Shown: one piece after another, positions 16,025-22,890 of the stretch
Position numbering within the stretch: the stretch's first letter is position 1
Layout of the letters: each line of letters starts with the position of its first letter
DNA from: Lichenicola sp050954785
GTDB taxonomy: Bacteria > Pseudomonadota > Alphaproteobacteria > Acetobacterales > Acetobacteraceae
DNA length: 26,951 bases
Assembly: GCA_050954785.1 (NCBI GenBank)
Contig: JBPBQO010000079.1
Coordinates: 1-26,951 of the forward strand
Reading direction: 5' to 3'
The notes under the pieces: generated by a model
Databases searched by the model: none
The model's input: the letters and a program-made list of their open reading frames with translations, nothing else
Told to the model about the DNA's origin: nothing
Program-made: the position numbers and the translations under genes

Positions 16025-18279
16025 GATGCGCTTCCGATGTCGGCGCCGACCTCGCCCTCGCTCACCTGCTGCACGTAATTGTCGAGCACGCGCTTGAACC
16101 CGGCTTTCTCGAACTCGACATCGAGCTTGTTGTCATCTGCACTTTTCACGATCCCGTAGCCGAATTTCTGATGGAATACCCGGGTGCCGGGTGCGAGCGT
16201 ATCCGATCGTGCGGCGCGTCCGGGCTGCTCCCAGCTTTCGACCGTGCGCGGACGCTTGGCCATCAGCGGAAACTGGCCGCTGAACACGGTTGGCGCGTTG
16301 CGCAACTGCTCGCGCGCGAGCGACGTCGAGCCCATCCGTTCGACATGCTCCTCGGGGATCTCGTCGATGAAGCGGCTCGGGATCGAGCTCTGCCAGTTGG
16401 CGTAGATGCGCCGGTTGGCGGCGTGGCTGATCAGCGCGCGCTTGCGGGCGCGGGTGATGCCGACATAGGCGAGGCGGCGCTCCTCCTCGAGGCCCTTGTT
16501 GCCGCTCTCGTCCATGGTGCGCTGGCTCGGGAACAGGCCTTCCTCCCAGCCGGGTAGGAACACGTTGTCGAATTCCAGTCCCTTGGCGCCATGCAGCGTC
16601 ATCAGGTTGACCCGGTCGGCACCGGCGTTCTCGTCGTTCTCCATGACCAGGGACACGTGTTCGAGAAATCCGCCCAGGGTTTCGAAATCGACCAGCGCGC
16701 GTATCAGCTCCTTGAGGTTGTCGAGACGCCCTGGCGCGTCCGGCGACTTGTCGCGCTTCCACATGTCGATGTAGCCGCTCTCCTCGAGCAGCGTCTCGAC
16801 CACGCGGATATGCACCGGTGCGATCTGCTCCGCCTGGGCAGACTCGGCCAGGCCGATGCGGCCGCGCTCGAGCGTCGCCATCAGTTGGCCGAGCTGGTCG
16901 CGCACGCGGCCCTTGAGCGTGCCGTCGGCCAGCAGCCGCAACACCGCCTCGGTCATCGGCACGCGATCCGCGCGGGCGCGGCTATGCAATGCGCTCAACG
17001 CGACGTCGCCGACGCCGCGGCGGGGCAGGTTGATGATCCGCTCGAAGGCGAGGTCGTCGGCCGGTTGGTTCATCGCCCGCATGTAGGCGATCGCGTCGCG
17101 GATCTCGGCCCGCTCGTAGAAGCGCATGCCGCCGATCACCCGGTAGGGCAGGCCCAGCGTGATCATCCGCTCTTCGAACGCGCGGGTCTGGAAGCCGGCG
17201 CGGACCAGGATCGCCATCTCGGACAGGGTGCTGCCCTCGCGGTGCAACTGCTCGATCCGCTCGCCGACCAGCCTTGCTTCCTCGTCGGAGTCCCAGACCG
17301 AGGCGATCAGCACCTTGTCGCCCTGGGAGTCTTCCCGTCCGGGCCGGAGCGTCTTGCCCATCCGGCCCTCGTTGTGCGCGATCAGCCCGGAGGCAGCCGC
17401 CAGGATCGGCGCGGTCGAGCGGTAGTTGCTCTCCAGCCGGACGATGGTGGCGCCGGGGAAATCCTTCTCGAAGCGCAGGATGTTTTCCACCTCGGCACCG
17501 CGCCAGGAATAGATCGACTGGTCGTCGTCGCCGACGCAGCAGATGTTCGAGGGGAAGCCTTCGCGCTGGGCCAGCAGGCGCAGCCACAGATACTGGATGG
17601 TGTTGGTATCCTGGTACTCGTCGACCAGGATGTAGCGGAACGTGCGGTGATATTGCGCCAGCACGTCCGGCCGGGTGCGCAGGATCTCGACGATATGCAG
17701 CATCAGGTCGCCGAAATCGGCGGCGTTGAGCTGGCGCAGGCGCTCCTGGTAGTCGCCGTAGATCTGGCGCGCCTTGCCGCCGGCGAAGTCGGTATCCTCC
17801 GACGGGGTGATCCGGTCCGGCGTCAGCCCGCGATCCTTCCACCGCTGGATCGCCCCCATCAGCCCGGGCGCCGGCCAGCGCTTGATGTCGATCCGGTGCA
17901 GCTCCATCACCTGCTTCAGCAGGCGGAGCTGGTCGTCGGTGTCCAGGATGGTGAAGCTGGATGTCAGCCCGACATACTCGGCGTGGCGCCGGAGCATGCG
18001 GGCGCACAGCGCGTGGAACGTGCCGAGCCACAGCCCTTCGACCGGACGGCCGAGAATGACCGCCACCCGCTCGCGCATCTCGCGCGACGCCCGGTTGGTG
18101 AAGGTGACCGCCAGCACCTGGTTGGGGAAGGCGCGCCCGCTCAGCAGGATATGCGCGAAGCGGGTGGTCAGCACGCGGGTCTTGCCGGTGCCGGCACCGG
18201 CCAGCACCAGCAAGGGACCGTCGACCGTTTCGACGGCCTCGCGCTGCTCGGGGTTCAGCCGTTCGAGATAGGATGTCAT
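16021..18279 (-). CDS. uvrD: UvrD/PcrA-type superfamily 1 DNA helicase
   Basis: 752 aa. All SF1A helicase motifs are seen: Q-motif 'LNPEQREAV', Walker A AGAGTGKT (27-34), Ia 'TFTNRASREMRER', II 'ILVDEYQDTN', III 'GDDDQSIYSWRGA', IV 'LESNYRS', V 'LMTLHGAKGLEFDNVF' and VI 'RRLAYVGITRARK'. A C-terminal Tudor-like domain (about residues 690-745: 'GTRVFHQKFGYGIV', 'LDVEFEKAG') is like that of PcrA/UvrD, which binds RNA polymerase. It unwinds DNA 3' to 5' in nucleotide excision and mismatch repair and removes recombination intermediates. PcrA and UvrD are equivalent names here. First gene of the operon; the upstream region has a candidate promoter placed so close that the leader is nearly absent. 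Confidence 0.95.
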   Translation of the reverse strand: MTSYLERLNPEQREAVETVDGPLLVLAGAGTGKTRVLTTRFAHILLSGRAFPNQVLAVTFTNRASREMRERVAVILGRPVEGLWLGTFHALCARMLRRHAEYVGLTSSFTILDTDDQLRLLKQVMELHRIDIKRWPAPGLMGAIQRWKDRGLTPDRITPSEDTDFAGGKARQIYGDYQERLRQLNAADFGDLMLHIVEILRTRPDVLAQYHRTFRYILVDEYQDTNTIQYLWLRLLAQREGFPSNICCVGDDDQSIYSWRGAEVENILRFEKDFPGATIVRLESNYRSTAPILAAASGLIAHNEGRMGKTLRPGREDSQGDKVLIASVWDSDEEARLVGERIEQLHREGSTLSEMAILVRAGFQTRAFEERMITLGLPYRVIGGMRFYERAEIRDAIAYMRAMNQPADDLAFERIINLPRRGVGDVALSALHSRARADRVPMTEAVLRLLADGTLKGRVRDQLGQLMATLERGRIGLAESAQAEQIAPVHIRVVETLLEESGYIDMWKRDKSPDAPGRLDNLKELIRALVDFETLGGFLEHVSLVMENDENAGADRVNLMTLHGAKGLEFDNVFLPGWEEGLFPSQRTMDESGNKGLEEERRLAYVGITRARKRALISHAANRRIYANWQSSIPSRFIDEIPEEHVERMGSTSLAREQLRNAPTVFSGQFPLMAKRPRTVESWEQPGRAARSDTLAPGTRVFHQKFGYGIVKSADDNKLDVEFEKAGFKRVLDNYVQQVSEGEVGADIGSAS

Positions 18280-18288
18280 GTCCAGACC

Positions 18289-18317
18289 AATCTACGGCTT
18301 CGACCGCCAGGCCTCAA
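18289..18317 (-). promoter_or_regulatory. candidate uvrD operon promoter giving a very short leader
   Basis: Read on the minus strand: TTGAGG (18317-18312), 17-bp spacer, TAGATT (18294-18289). The spacing is ideal and both boxes are close to consensus. A start about 7 bp after the -10 box would fall near 18282, only about 3 nt before the uvrD ATG at 18279, and no Shine-Dalgarno sequence lies between. This suggests a leaderless or near-leaderless mRNA, if the promoter is real. Confidence 0.45.
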
Positions 18318-18427
18318 TGCGGTTTCTTGTTTTGTTCCTTCGAGACCGATCGGCGTGCCGGTGGATGCCACAAAAAAACATCTCCTTTCCGGCCAATCGA
18401 CTCGCTAGAATAACGATTTGTTAGTTC

Positions 18428-18434
18428 AAGGAGG
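18428..18434 (+). promoter_or_regulatory. ribosome-binding site deciding the radC-like start
   Basis: AAGGAGG at 18428-18434 is a perfect Shine-Dalgarno sequence. In the radC-like frame the only possible initiator at suitable distance is CTG at 18440 (5-nt spacer). The first in-frame ATG (18512) lies 77 nt further downstream with no such site. A stop codon (TAG, 18422-18424) just upstream bounds the frame. Confidence 0.6.
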
Positions 18435-18439
18435 TCGGA

Positions 18440-19147
18440 CTGTCGTCTTCCCTATCACCCGGAAATCGACCCAGCTTCGACAGCACCGGGCCCGCCGGCC
18501 ATCGTGGCCGCATGCGCGAAAGGCTGTTGTCGCGTGGGCCGGAAGCGCTGGCCGACTACGAGATCCTGGAGATGCTGCTGTTCCTGGGCATTGGACGCCG
18601 GGATACCAAGCCGCTGGCCAAGCAACTGATCAACAGCTTCGGCAGCCTGGCCGGCGTGCTGTCCGCCGATCCGTTGGCGCTGGCGACGACCGGTGGCCTT
18701 GGTCCCGACGCCATTGCGATACTGCGATTGCCCGAGGAGGCGGCACACCGCCTGGCCAGGGCCGAAAGCCGCACCACGCCGATCCTCAACAATTGGGACC
18801 GGTTGCTCGAATACCTGGATCAGGCTCTGGTCGGGGCCGTGCCGGGCCAGCTCCGGGCGCTGCTGCTGGACAACCGCAACCGGCTGCTTGCCGACGAGGC
18901 GGTGCCAGGCGAGCTCGAGCACGTTCCGCATGTGCTGGCCGGGCGCGCCCTGACCGTGCACGCGACCGCCCTGATCCTGATCCGGGTGGTGCCCGGCGGC
19001 GCCCCGGACAAGGCTCTGCTGAAGCGGGAAGCAGTCCTGGCCGGCGCGGTGCGCAAGGCTGTTTCGTTACTGTCTGTAATTCTGCATGACCACATGCTGG
19101 TCGGCATGGGCAATTGGATCAGCCTGACGCAGAAAGGGCTCCTTTAG
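18440..19147 (+). CDS. RadC/MPN-domain-like protein lacking the JAMM metal site, probable CTG start
   Basis: About 235 aa from CTG at 18440, or 211 aa from the ATG at 18512. The longer form includes 'GHRGRMRERLL', a segment conserved at the start of RadC proteins and cut by the ATG start, and it has a perfect ribosome-binding site. The N-terminal helix-hairpin-helix-like half is well kept: 'ALADYEILEMLLFLGIGRRDTKPLAKQLI', 'FGSLAGVLSADP', 'GLGPDAIAIL'. In the C-terminal half, the RadC MPN+ motif (H-x-H-P-S-G-x-x-x-P-S-x-x-D) is replaced by IRVVPGGAPDKALLKRE: both histidines, the serine and the aspartate are gone. 'LHDHMLVG' near the end remains. Any metalloprotease activity is therefore unlikely. 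RadC's cellular role is itself unclear. Divergent from uvrD. Confidence 0.8.
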   Translation: MSSSLSPGNRPSFDSTGPAGHRGRMRERLLSRGPEALADYEILEMLLFLGIGRRDTKPLAKQLINSFGSLAGVLSADPLALATTGGLGPDAIAILRLPEEAAHRLARAESRTTPILNNWDRLLEYLDQALVGAVPGQLRALLLDNRNRLLADEAVPGELEHVPHVLAGRALTVHATALILIRVVPGGAPDKALLKREAVLAGAVRKAVSLLSVILHDHMLVGMGNWISLTQKGLL

Positions 19148-19372
19148 CCAGCGCAGATATACGGATCGGGCACTACGATTGGGTCAAGATGTTCAACCGC
19201 AATCGAAATGGTCAGTCCGGCAAAAAGCTGTAAGATGGAGGCAGTCCAGTTTATCCACCCGGAAAGAGATTAGTGTGCAACCAAGCGGCCTGCTTTCTCT
19301 CGAGCCTGTCATCGTTTTGACAGGCATCTGCAAAAGCCGGTTCTGCTCCAACGCCGTTTGGCTGGCAGCGGC
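19148..19372. other. intergenic region with hairpin and TTGACA box upstream of the EAL gene
   Basis: 225 bp. A perfect 8-bp stem GCCTGTCA (19304-19311)/TGACAGGC (19318-19325) with loop TCGTTT lies about 47 bp before the ATG of the EAL gene. The right arm contains a consensus -35 box TTGACA (19317-19322), but the matching -10 position (about 19340-19346, GTTCTGC) is poor. The palindrome over a -35 box would suit an operator; without a T-run it is not a clear terminator for the radC-like gene. No gene is supported here. Confidence 0.4.
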
Positions 19373-20140
19373 ATGGTTGTGACTGTTGGATCGCGACGCG
19401 CTATCGGGCAGGATCTGTTCGACTGCCTGTGCGGAAGAACCCCCGGCCTGTCCCTCGATTATCAGCCGATTTATGATCTCTCGACCGGGAAGGTAGCACG
19501 GTGGGAGGGGCTGATTCGCTGGAACCACCATCGTCATGGGCCGATCGGTCCCATCGTCATCCTGCAACTGGTCAAGGACGCCAACGCCGAGTTCCTGCTG
19601 CTGTCATGGGTCATCGAGAAAGCCTGCTCCGCCATGGCCGGCGCCCGGTCGAGCCCGAGTATCGCCATCAACATGCATTCGTCGCTGTTGACCCAGTCCG
19701 CGCTGTTGCTTGGAAAGATCAGCACCTCCCTGAGCCGCCACAATATCCGCCCTGATCGACTTGAACTCGAGATCACCGAGGATGCGGCCTATCCGATGAA
19801 TGCCCAGGCACGATCCTGCTTCAAATCGATCCAGGGCTTCGGGGTCGCATTGGCTCTCGATGATTTCGGCACCGGCTTTGCGGGCCTGAGCGTATTGAGG
19901 GATTTTGGTTTCGACCGGATCAAGCTAGACAAGAGCTTCATGCTCCAGGCTCCCGATGACGAGCGAAGCGGACTGATCATGGAAGGCATCGCGGCTCTTG
20001 CCAGATCGCTGAAGGTTACCCTGACCGCCGAAGGGATCGAGACCGCGGAACAGCTTCAGCGGGCCAAGCGTCTTTGCGTGGAAGGGCAGGGGTTCCTGCT
20101 CGGCAAGCCGGTGCCTGCCGATACGATCGAATACTGGTAG
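19373..20140 (+). CDS. single-domain EAL-type c-di-GMP phosphodiesterase (EGL variant)
   Basis: 255 aa from the ATG at 19373; a TTG at 19358 is an alternative. The whole protein is one EAL domain. The name motif reads EGL (residues 45-47, in RWEGLIRW) instead of EAL, but the glutamate is kept. Other catalytic elements are present: INMHS with Asn100, LEITED (132-137), LDDFGTGF with Asp163/Asp164, KLDKSF with Lys184, AEGIET with Glu220, and GQGFLLGKP with Gln239. It should hydrolyse c-di-GMP to pGpG in the cytoplasm, using Mg or Mn. No sensory domain is fused. The next gene, a GGDEF protein, starts about 47 bp after its stop on the same strand, so both are probably expressed together. Confidence 0.88.
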   Translation: MVVTVGSRRAIGQDLFDCLCGRTPGLSLDYQPIYDLSTGKVARWEGLIRWNHHRHGPIGPIVILQLVKDANAEFLLLSWVIEKACSAMAGARSSPSIAINMHSSLLTQSALLLGKISTSLSRHNIRPDRLELEITEDAAYPMNAQARSCFKSIQGFGVALALDDFGTGFAGLSVLRDFGFDRIKLDKSFMLQAPDDERSGLIMEGIAALARSLKVTLTAEGIETAEQLQRAKRLCVEGQGFLLGKPVPADTIEYW

Positions 20141-20187
20141 ACGGTTATAGTTCGGAACCATTCACAGAACGGGCTCAGTCAGCACAC

Positions 20188-21882
20188 GTGATAAAGACAC
20201 TTTTCGTCAGCCGGGCGGCTGCGGCACGGGATGCATTTCCGCGCGAGATGCGGGTGGTGCGGTCGACATTCGATGTCACTGTCAGGGACGAGACGGCGAA
20301 ATTCTCGGCAGTGGACCTTCAGGCTGCCGCCATCTTTATCGACTGCCGCAAGAACCACGAGCTGGCCGACATCATTCTGCAGCAGTTGAAGGTCAATGGA
20401 GTTACGCCACGACCGTTCATCGTCGTCCTGATCGACAATGCGGAACCGGACAAGGCCTGGGCGGTCACCGCGGGCATCGACGATGTGCTGCTCAGCCCTT
20501 ACAGCCTGCTGGATCTGCAACTTCGCACCGGTGCCATCCTTGCCCTGATCGGTCAGCAGCAGGACATCAGGCGCCTGGCCCGCGCCGTCGATGGTGTGAC
20601 CGAGGAGGCGCGTCGTCTGCGCGCACTCGCCTACACGGACCACCTGACTGGCCTGCCGAACCGTCTCTACCTCGATAACTGGGTCTCCGAGCTCGCTCTG
20701 AAGCGAGAAGGCACCACCAGCTTCGCGCTGCACATGCTCGACCTGGATGGGTTCAAGAAGGTCAACGACCAGTATGGCCACCAGGCCGGCGATACGCTGC
20801 TGAAGCAGGTGAGCGAGCGCGTTTCCAAGGTTCCGCGCCGGCTGGATATCGTCGTGCGCCTGGGCGGTGACGAAATCGCCGTGGTGCAGATGGGCGCTGT
20901 CCAGGTGACGGACTGCGCGGCATTCGCCCAACGGCTTCAGGCGATGTTCACCGAAGCATTCGTCATCGATGGCCACGTGATCAATATCAGCGCGAGTGTC
21001 GGTACGGCTCTCTATCCCGACGATGGCGACAATTTTCCCGATCTTCTCCGTCACGCCGACATCGCCATGTATGCGGCAAAAGCTACGGGCCCTGGAAAAC
21101 TCAGTATTTTCAGTGCCGAACTCGAAGCGCCGCTCGTGCAGGGAAGCTCGGCCGCCATCAACGAAAGGCAGATGAGCGAGGCCAACTATGCGCTGACCTT
21201 CAGCCTGGCAACGGGCGATCTGCGCGGAGTTTTCGTGGAGCCGGAGAACAGGCCGATCTCCAACGGAACCTTGCCGGGCAGCCTGGACGGAACCGGGTGG
21301 ATCGAGGAGCAGATCCGGCAGCTCGAAATTGCGTTCCTGCAGTCCGTCTCGTGGAAGACGGCTTTCATGCCCATCGTGTTCGGTGCGTCAATTCATGCGA
21401 GCGTGTTCTCGACGTTCGGCGTCATCCAGCGCATTCGCGATCTGCTGCTGGTGACCGGCGCGGACCCGACCAGTTGCGAAGTGACGCTGGAGGCACCGAA
21501 CTCACTCGAGGAGATGAAGTATCTCCATCAGGTGCGCGACCTCGGGCTGGGCCTGGGTGCCCATATCGATATCGAATCGTTCACCTTGCAGCGCATGTTG
21601 CGTCTTCCGGTCACCAGGCTTCACCTGACCCGCCAGTTCACCGAAACCACCGTCCGGGATGGAAATGGCGATGTCATGGTCGAGGCCGCGGTGCTGTTCG
21701 CGCGCTCGATCCGTGCCCGAACGGTGGCCTACGGCGTCGAGACGCGCGAGCAGATGGACGCGTTGCGTGCACTCGGCGTGGATAACGCGACCGGTCCATT
21801 CGTCGGGTCGGCCGCAACCGGGGACCGGCTGTCGACGTTGCGTCGACGGATACAGCAGCAACATATCCAGGCGGCGGATTGA
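20188..21882 (+). CDS. receiver-like/GGDEF/degenerate-EAL c-di-GMP signalling protein
   Basis: 564 aa from GTG at 20188 (VIKTLFVSRA); the open frame continues upstream, but that part overlaps the EAL gene in another frame. Residues 1-125 resemble a CheY-like fold ('IKTLFVSR', 'AAIFIDCR', 'PFIVVLIDN', 'GIDDVLLSPYSLLDLQLRT') without a standard phospho-acceptor pattern. A coiled linker leads to a GGDEF domain (about 145-310): 'YTDHLTGLPNRLYLD', metal Asp185 in DLDGFK, active site GGDEI (226-230), and an inhibitory I-site RRLD five residues ahead (217-220). It should make c-di-GMP from GTP with product inhibition. The C-terminal region (about 385-555) is an EAL fold that lost its key residues: no EAL, VTLEAP for LEITE, AHIDIES for DDFGTG, AYGVET for AEGVET. 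It may act as a regulatory sensor part. Confidence 0.87.
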   Translation: MIKTLFVSRAAAARDAFPREMRVVRSTFDVTVRDETAKFSAVDLQAAAIFIDCRKNHELADIILQQLKVNGVTPRPFIVVLIDNAEPDKAWAVTAGIDDVLLSPYSLLDLQLRTGAILALIGQQQDIRRLARAVDGVTEEARRLRALAYTDHLTGLPNRLYLDNWVSELALKREGTTSFALHMLDLDGFKKVNDQYGHQAGDTLLKQVSERVSKVPRRLDIVVRLGGDEIAVVQMGAVQVTDCAAFAQRLQAMFTEAFVIDGHVINISASVGTALYPDDGDNFPDLLRHADIAMYAAKATGPGKLSIFSAELEAPLVQGSSAAINERQMSEANYALTFSLATGDLRGVFVEPENRPISNGTLPGSLDGTGWIEEQIRQLEIAFLQSVSWKTAFMPIVFGASIHASVFSTFGVIQRIRDLLLVTGADPTSCEVTLEAPNSLEEMKYLHQVRDLGLGLGAHIDIESFTLQRMLRLPVTRLHLTRQFTETTVRDGNGDVMVEAAVLFARSIRARTVAYGVETREQMDALRALGVDNATGPFVGSAATGDRLSTLRRRIQQQHIQAAD

Positions 21883-21923
21883 AGCACGCTGAACGCCGAT
21901 CCGTTTCCGTCACGAGGTCGATC

Positions 21924-22421
21924 ATGCGCCTGACTGGATCGTGTCATTGTCGCGCGGTGCGGTTTTCCCTGGAGAGCCGTCAGCCGGTACCCTACCAGCT
22001 CTGCTACTGCACGATCTGCCGCAAGACCCAGGGTGGAGGCGGCTACGCGATCAACCTCGCCGGCGACGCGACGACGCTCGAAATCGAGGGTAGGAGCCAC
22101 ACGCGATCCTACCACGCGATCATGCGCGAGGATGGCGTGCCGGACCGTCATAGCGAGGCCGAACGGGTTTTCTGCGGCCGGTGTGGCAGCGCGCTGTGGC
22201 TGTACGACAAGAGCTGGCCCGAGCTGATCCATCCGTTCGCGTCGGCGATCGATACCGAGCTTCCGATCCCGCCCGAGCGTACCCACCTGATGCTTGGCTC
22301 GAAAGCGAACTGGGTCGTGCCGAGGATCGGCAAGCACGATCGGCAGTTCGACGAATATCCGACGGAATCCATTGCCGAGTGGCACAAGCGCCTTGGCCTT
22401 GAAGATGGGCCGGCCGAATGA
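21924..22421 (+). CDS. GFA family zinc-binding protein (glutathione-dependent formaldehyde-activating enzyme/CENP-V-like)
   Basis: 165 aa from the ATG at 21924, which has GAGG eight bases upstream; an in-frame TTG at 21879 would add 15 residues without support. Zinc ligands of the GFA fold are all seen: GSCHCRAVRF near the N-terminus (C-x-C), YCTICRKTQGGGGYAIN (C-x-x-C), and FCGRCGSALWLYD (C-x-x-C). The middle holds short beta strands typical of the fold. Members bind two zinc ions, and one (Gfa) is reported to speed glutathione-formaldehyde adduct formation, but most have no known substrate. A detoxification role is only a family-level guess. It follows the GGDEF gene by 41 bp and converges with bcsD. 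Confidence 0.9.
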   Translation: MRLTGSCHCRAVRFSLESRQPVPYQLCYCTICRKTQGGGGYAINLAGDATTLEIEGRSHTRSYHAIMREDGVPDRHSEAERVFCGRCGSALWLYDKSWPELIHPFASAIDTELPIPPERTHLMLGSKANWVVPRIGKHDRQFDEYPTESIAEWHKRLGLEDGPAE

Positions 22422-22434
22422 TGTCGGTCGCGCC

Positions 22435-22890
22435 TTATGCCGAAACCGAACGCAGGCGCAGCACGACCGTGCCCGGAGTCGACATGCCGTTGTGGTTCGG
22501 CTCGCGGCTGGCGACATAGGTGTCGGTGGCGCCGGGCTGGCGGGAGAGCCATGTCTCATAGAGACCCTCCAGGGTTGCCGCGAGCCACTGTCCCGGTGGG
22601 TCTCCGAGCGCTCCCAGGCGCGGCAAGTTCTCGTGGGTGATCAGCAGCGCCTGCTCGTCGGGCCGTACATCGAAATGCATGCGTCCCCAGCCGATGCTCG
22701 CCAGCAGATCGTTGATCTCGATCTCCAGTGCCTCGACGGCGTCGCATGGTGGCGGCGCGATCCGCTCCGCCATCCGCCGTCCGACCGCGTGCAGCAACTT
22801 GTCGCGTGCCTCCGTACCGGCCTGTGCATCGAATTCCGAGGCCAGCGCGTGCAGCAGCAGGGTGAAGTCGGGCGTAGCAGAGTCGGTCAT
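22435..22890 (-). CDS. bcsD: cellulose synthase subunit D
   Basis: 151 aa, close to the ~156 aa of the acetic-acid-bacterial CesD/AxCesD. Segments such as 'PDFTLLLHALASEFDAQ', 'KLLHAVGRRMAERIAPPPC', 'EIEINDLLASIGWGRM', 'LITHENLPRLG' and 'GQWLAATLEGLYETWL' line up with that protein as I recall it. In Komagataeibacter the periplasmic octameric ring formed by BcsD guides glucan chains and is needed for crystalline cellulose ribbons. No signal peptide is visible, as in the known protein. The start ATG overlaps the bcsC stop (ATGA), so it is translationally coupled to the operon. It is the last visible gene of the operon and converges with the GFA gene 13 bp away. Confidence 0.94.
   Translation of the reverse strand: MTDSATPDFTLLLHALASEFDAQAGTEARDKLLHAVGRRMAERIAPPPCDAVEALEIEINDLLASIGWGRMHFDVRPDEQALLITHENLPRLGALGDPPGQWLAATLEGLYETWLSRQPGATDTYVASREPNHNGMSTPGTVVLRLRSVSA

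Noticed and set aside
16591..18408. 605-aa plus-strand frame antisense to uvrD
   Set aside because: The helicase on the other strand has every SF1 motif; long antisense frames are common in GC-rich genes.
20074..20187. Upstream extension of the GGDEF protein frame
   Set aside because: It overlaps the EAL gene out of frame; the GTG at 20188 begins directly at the first beta strand of the receiver-like domain.
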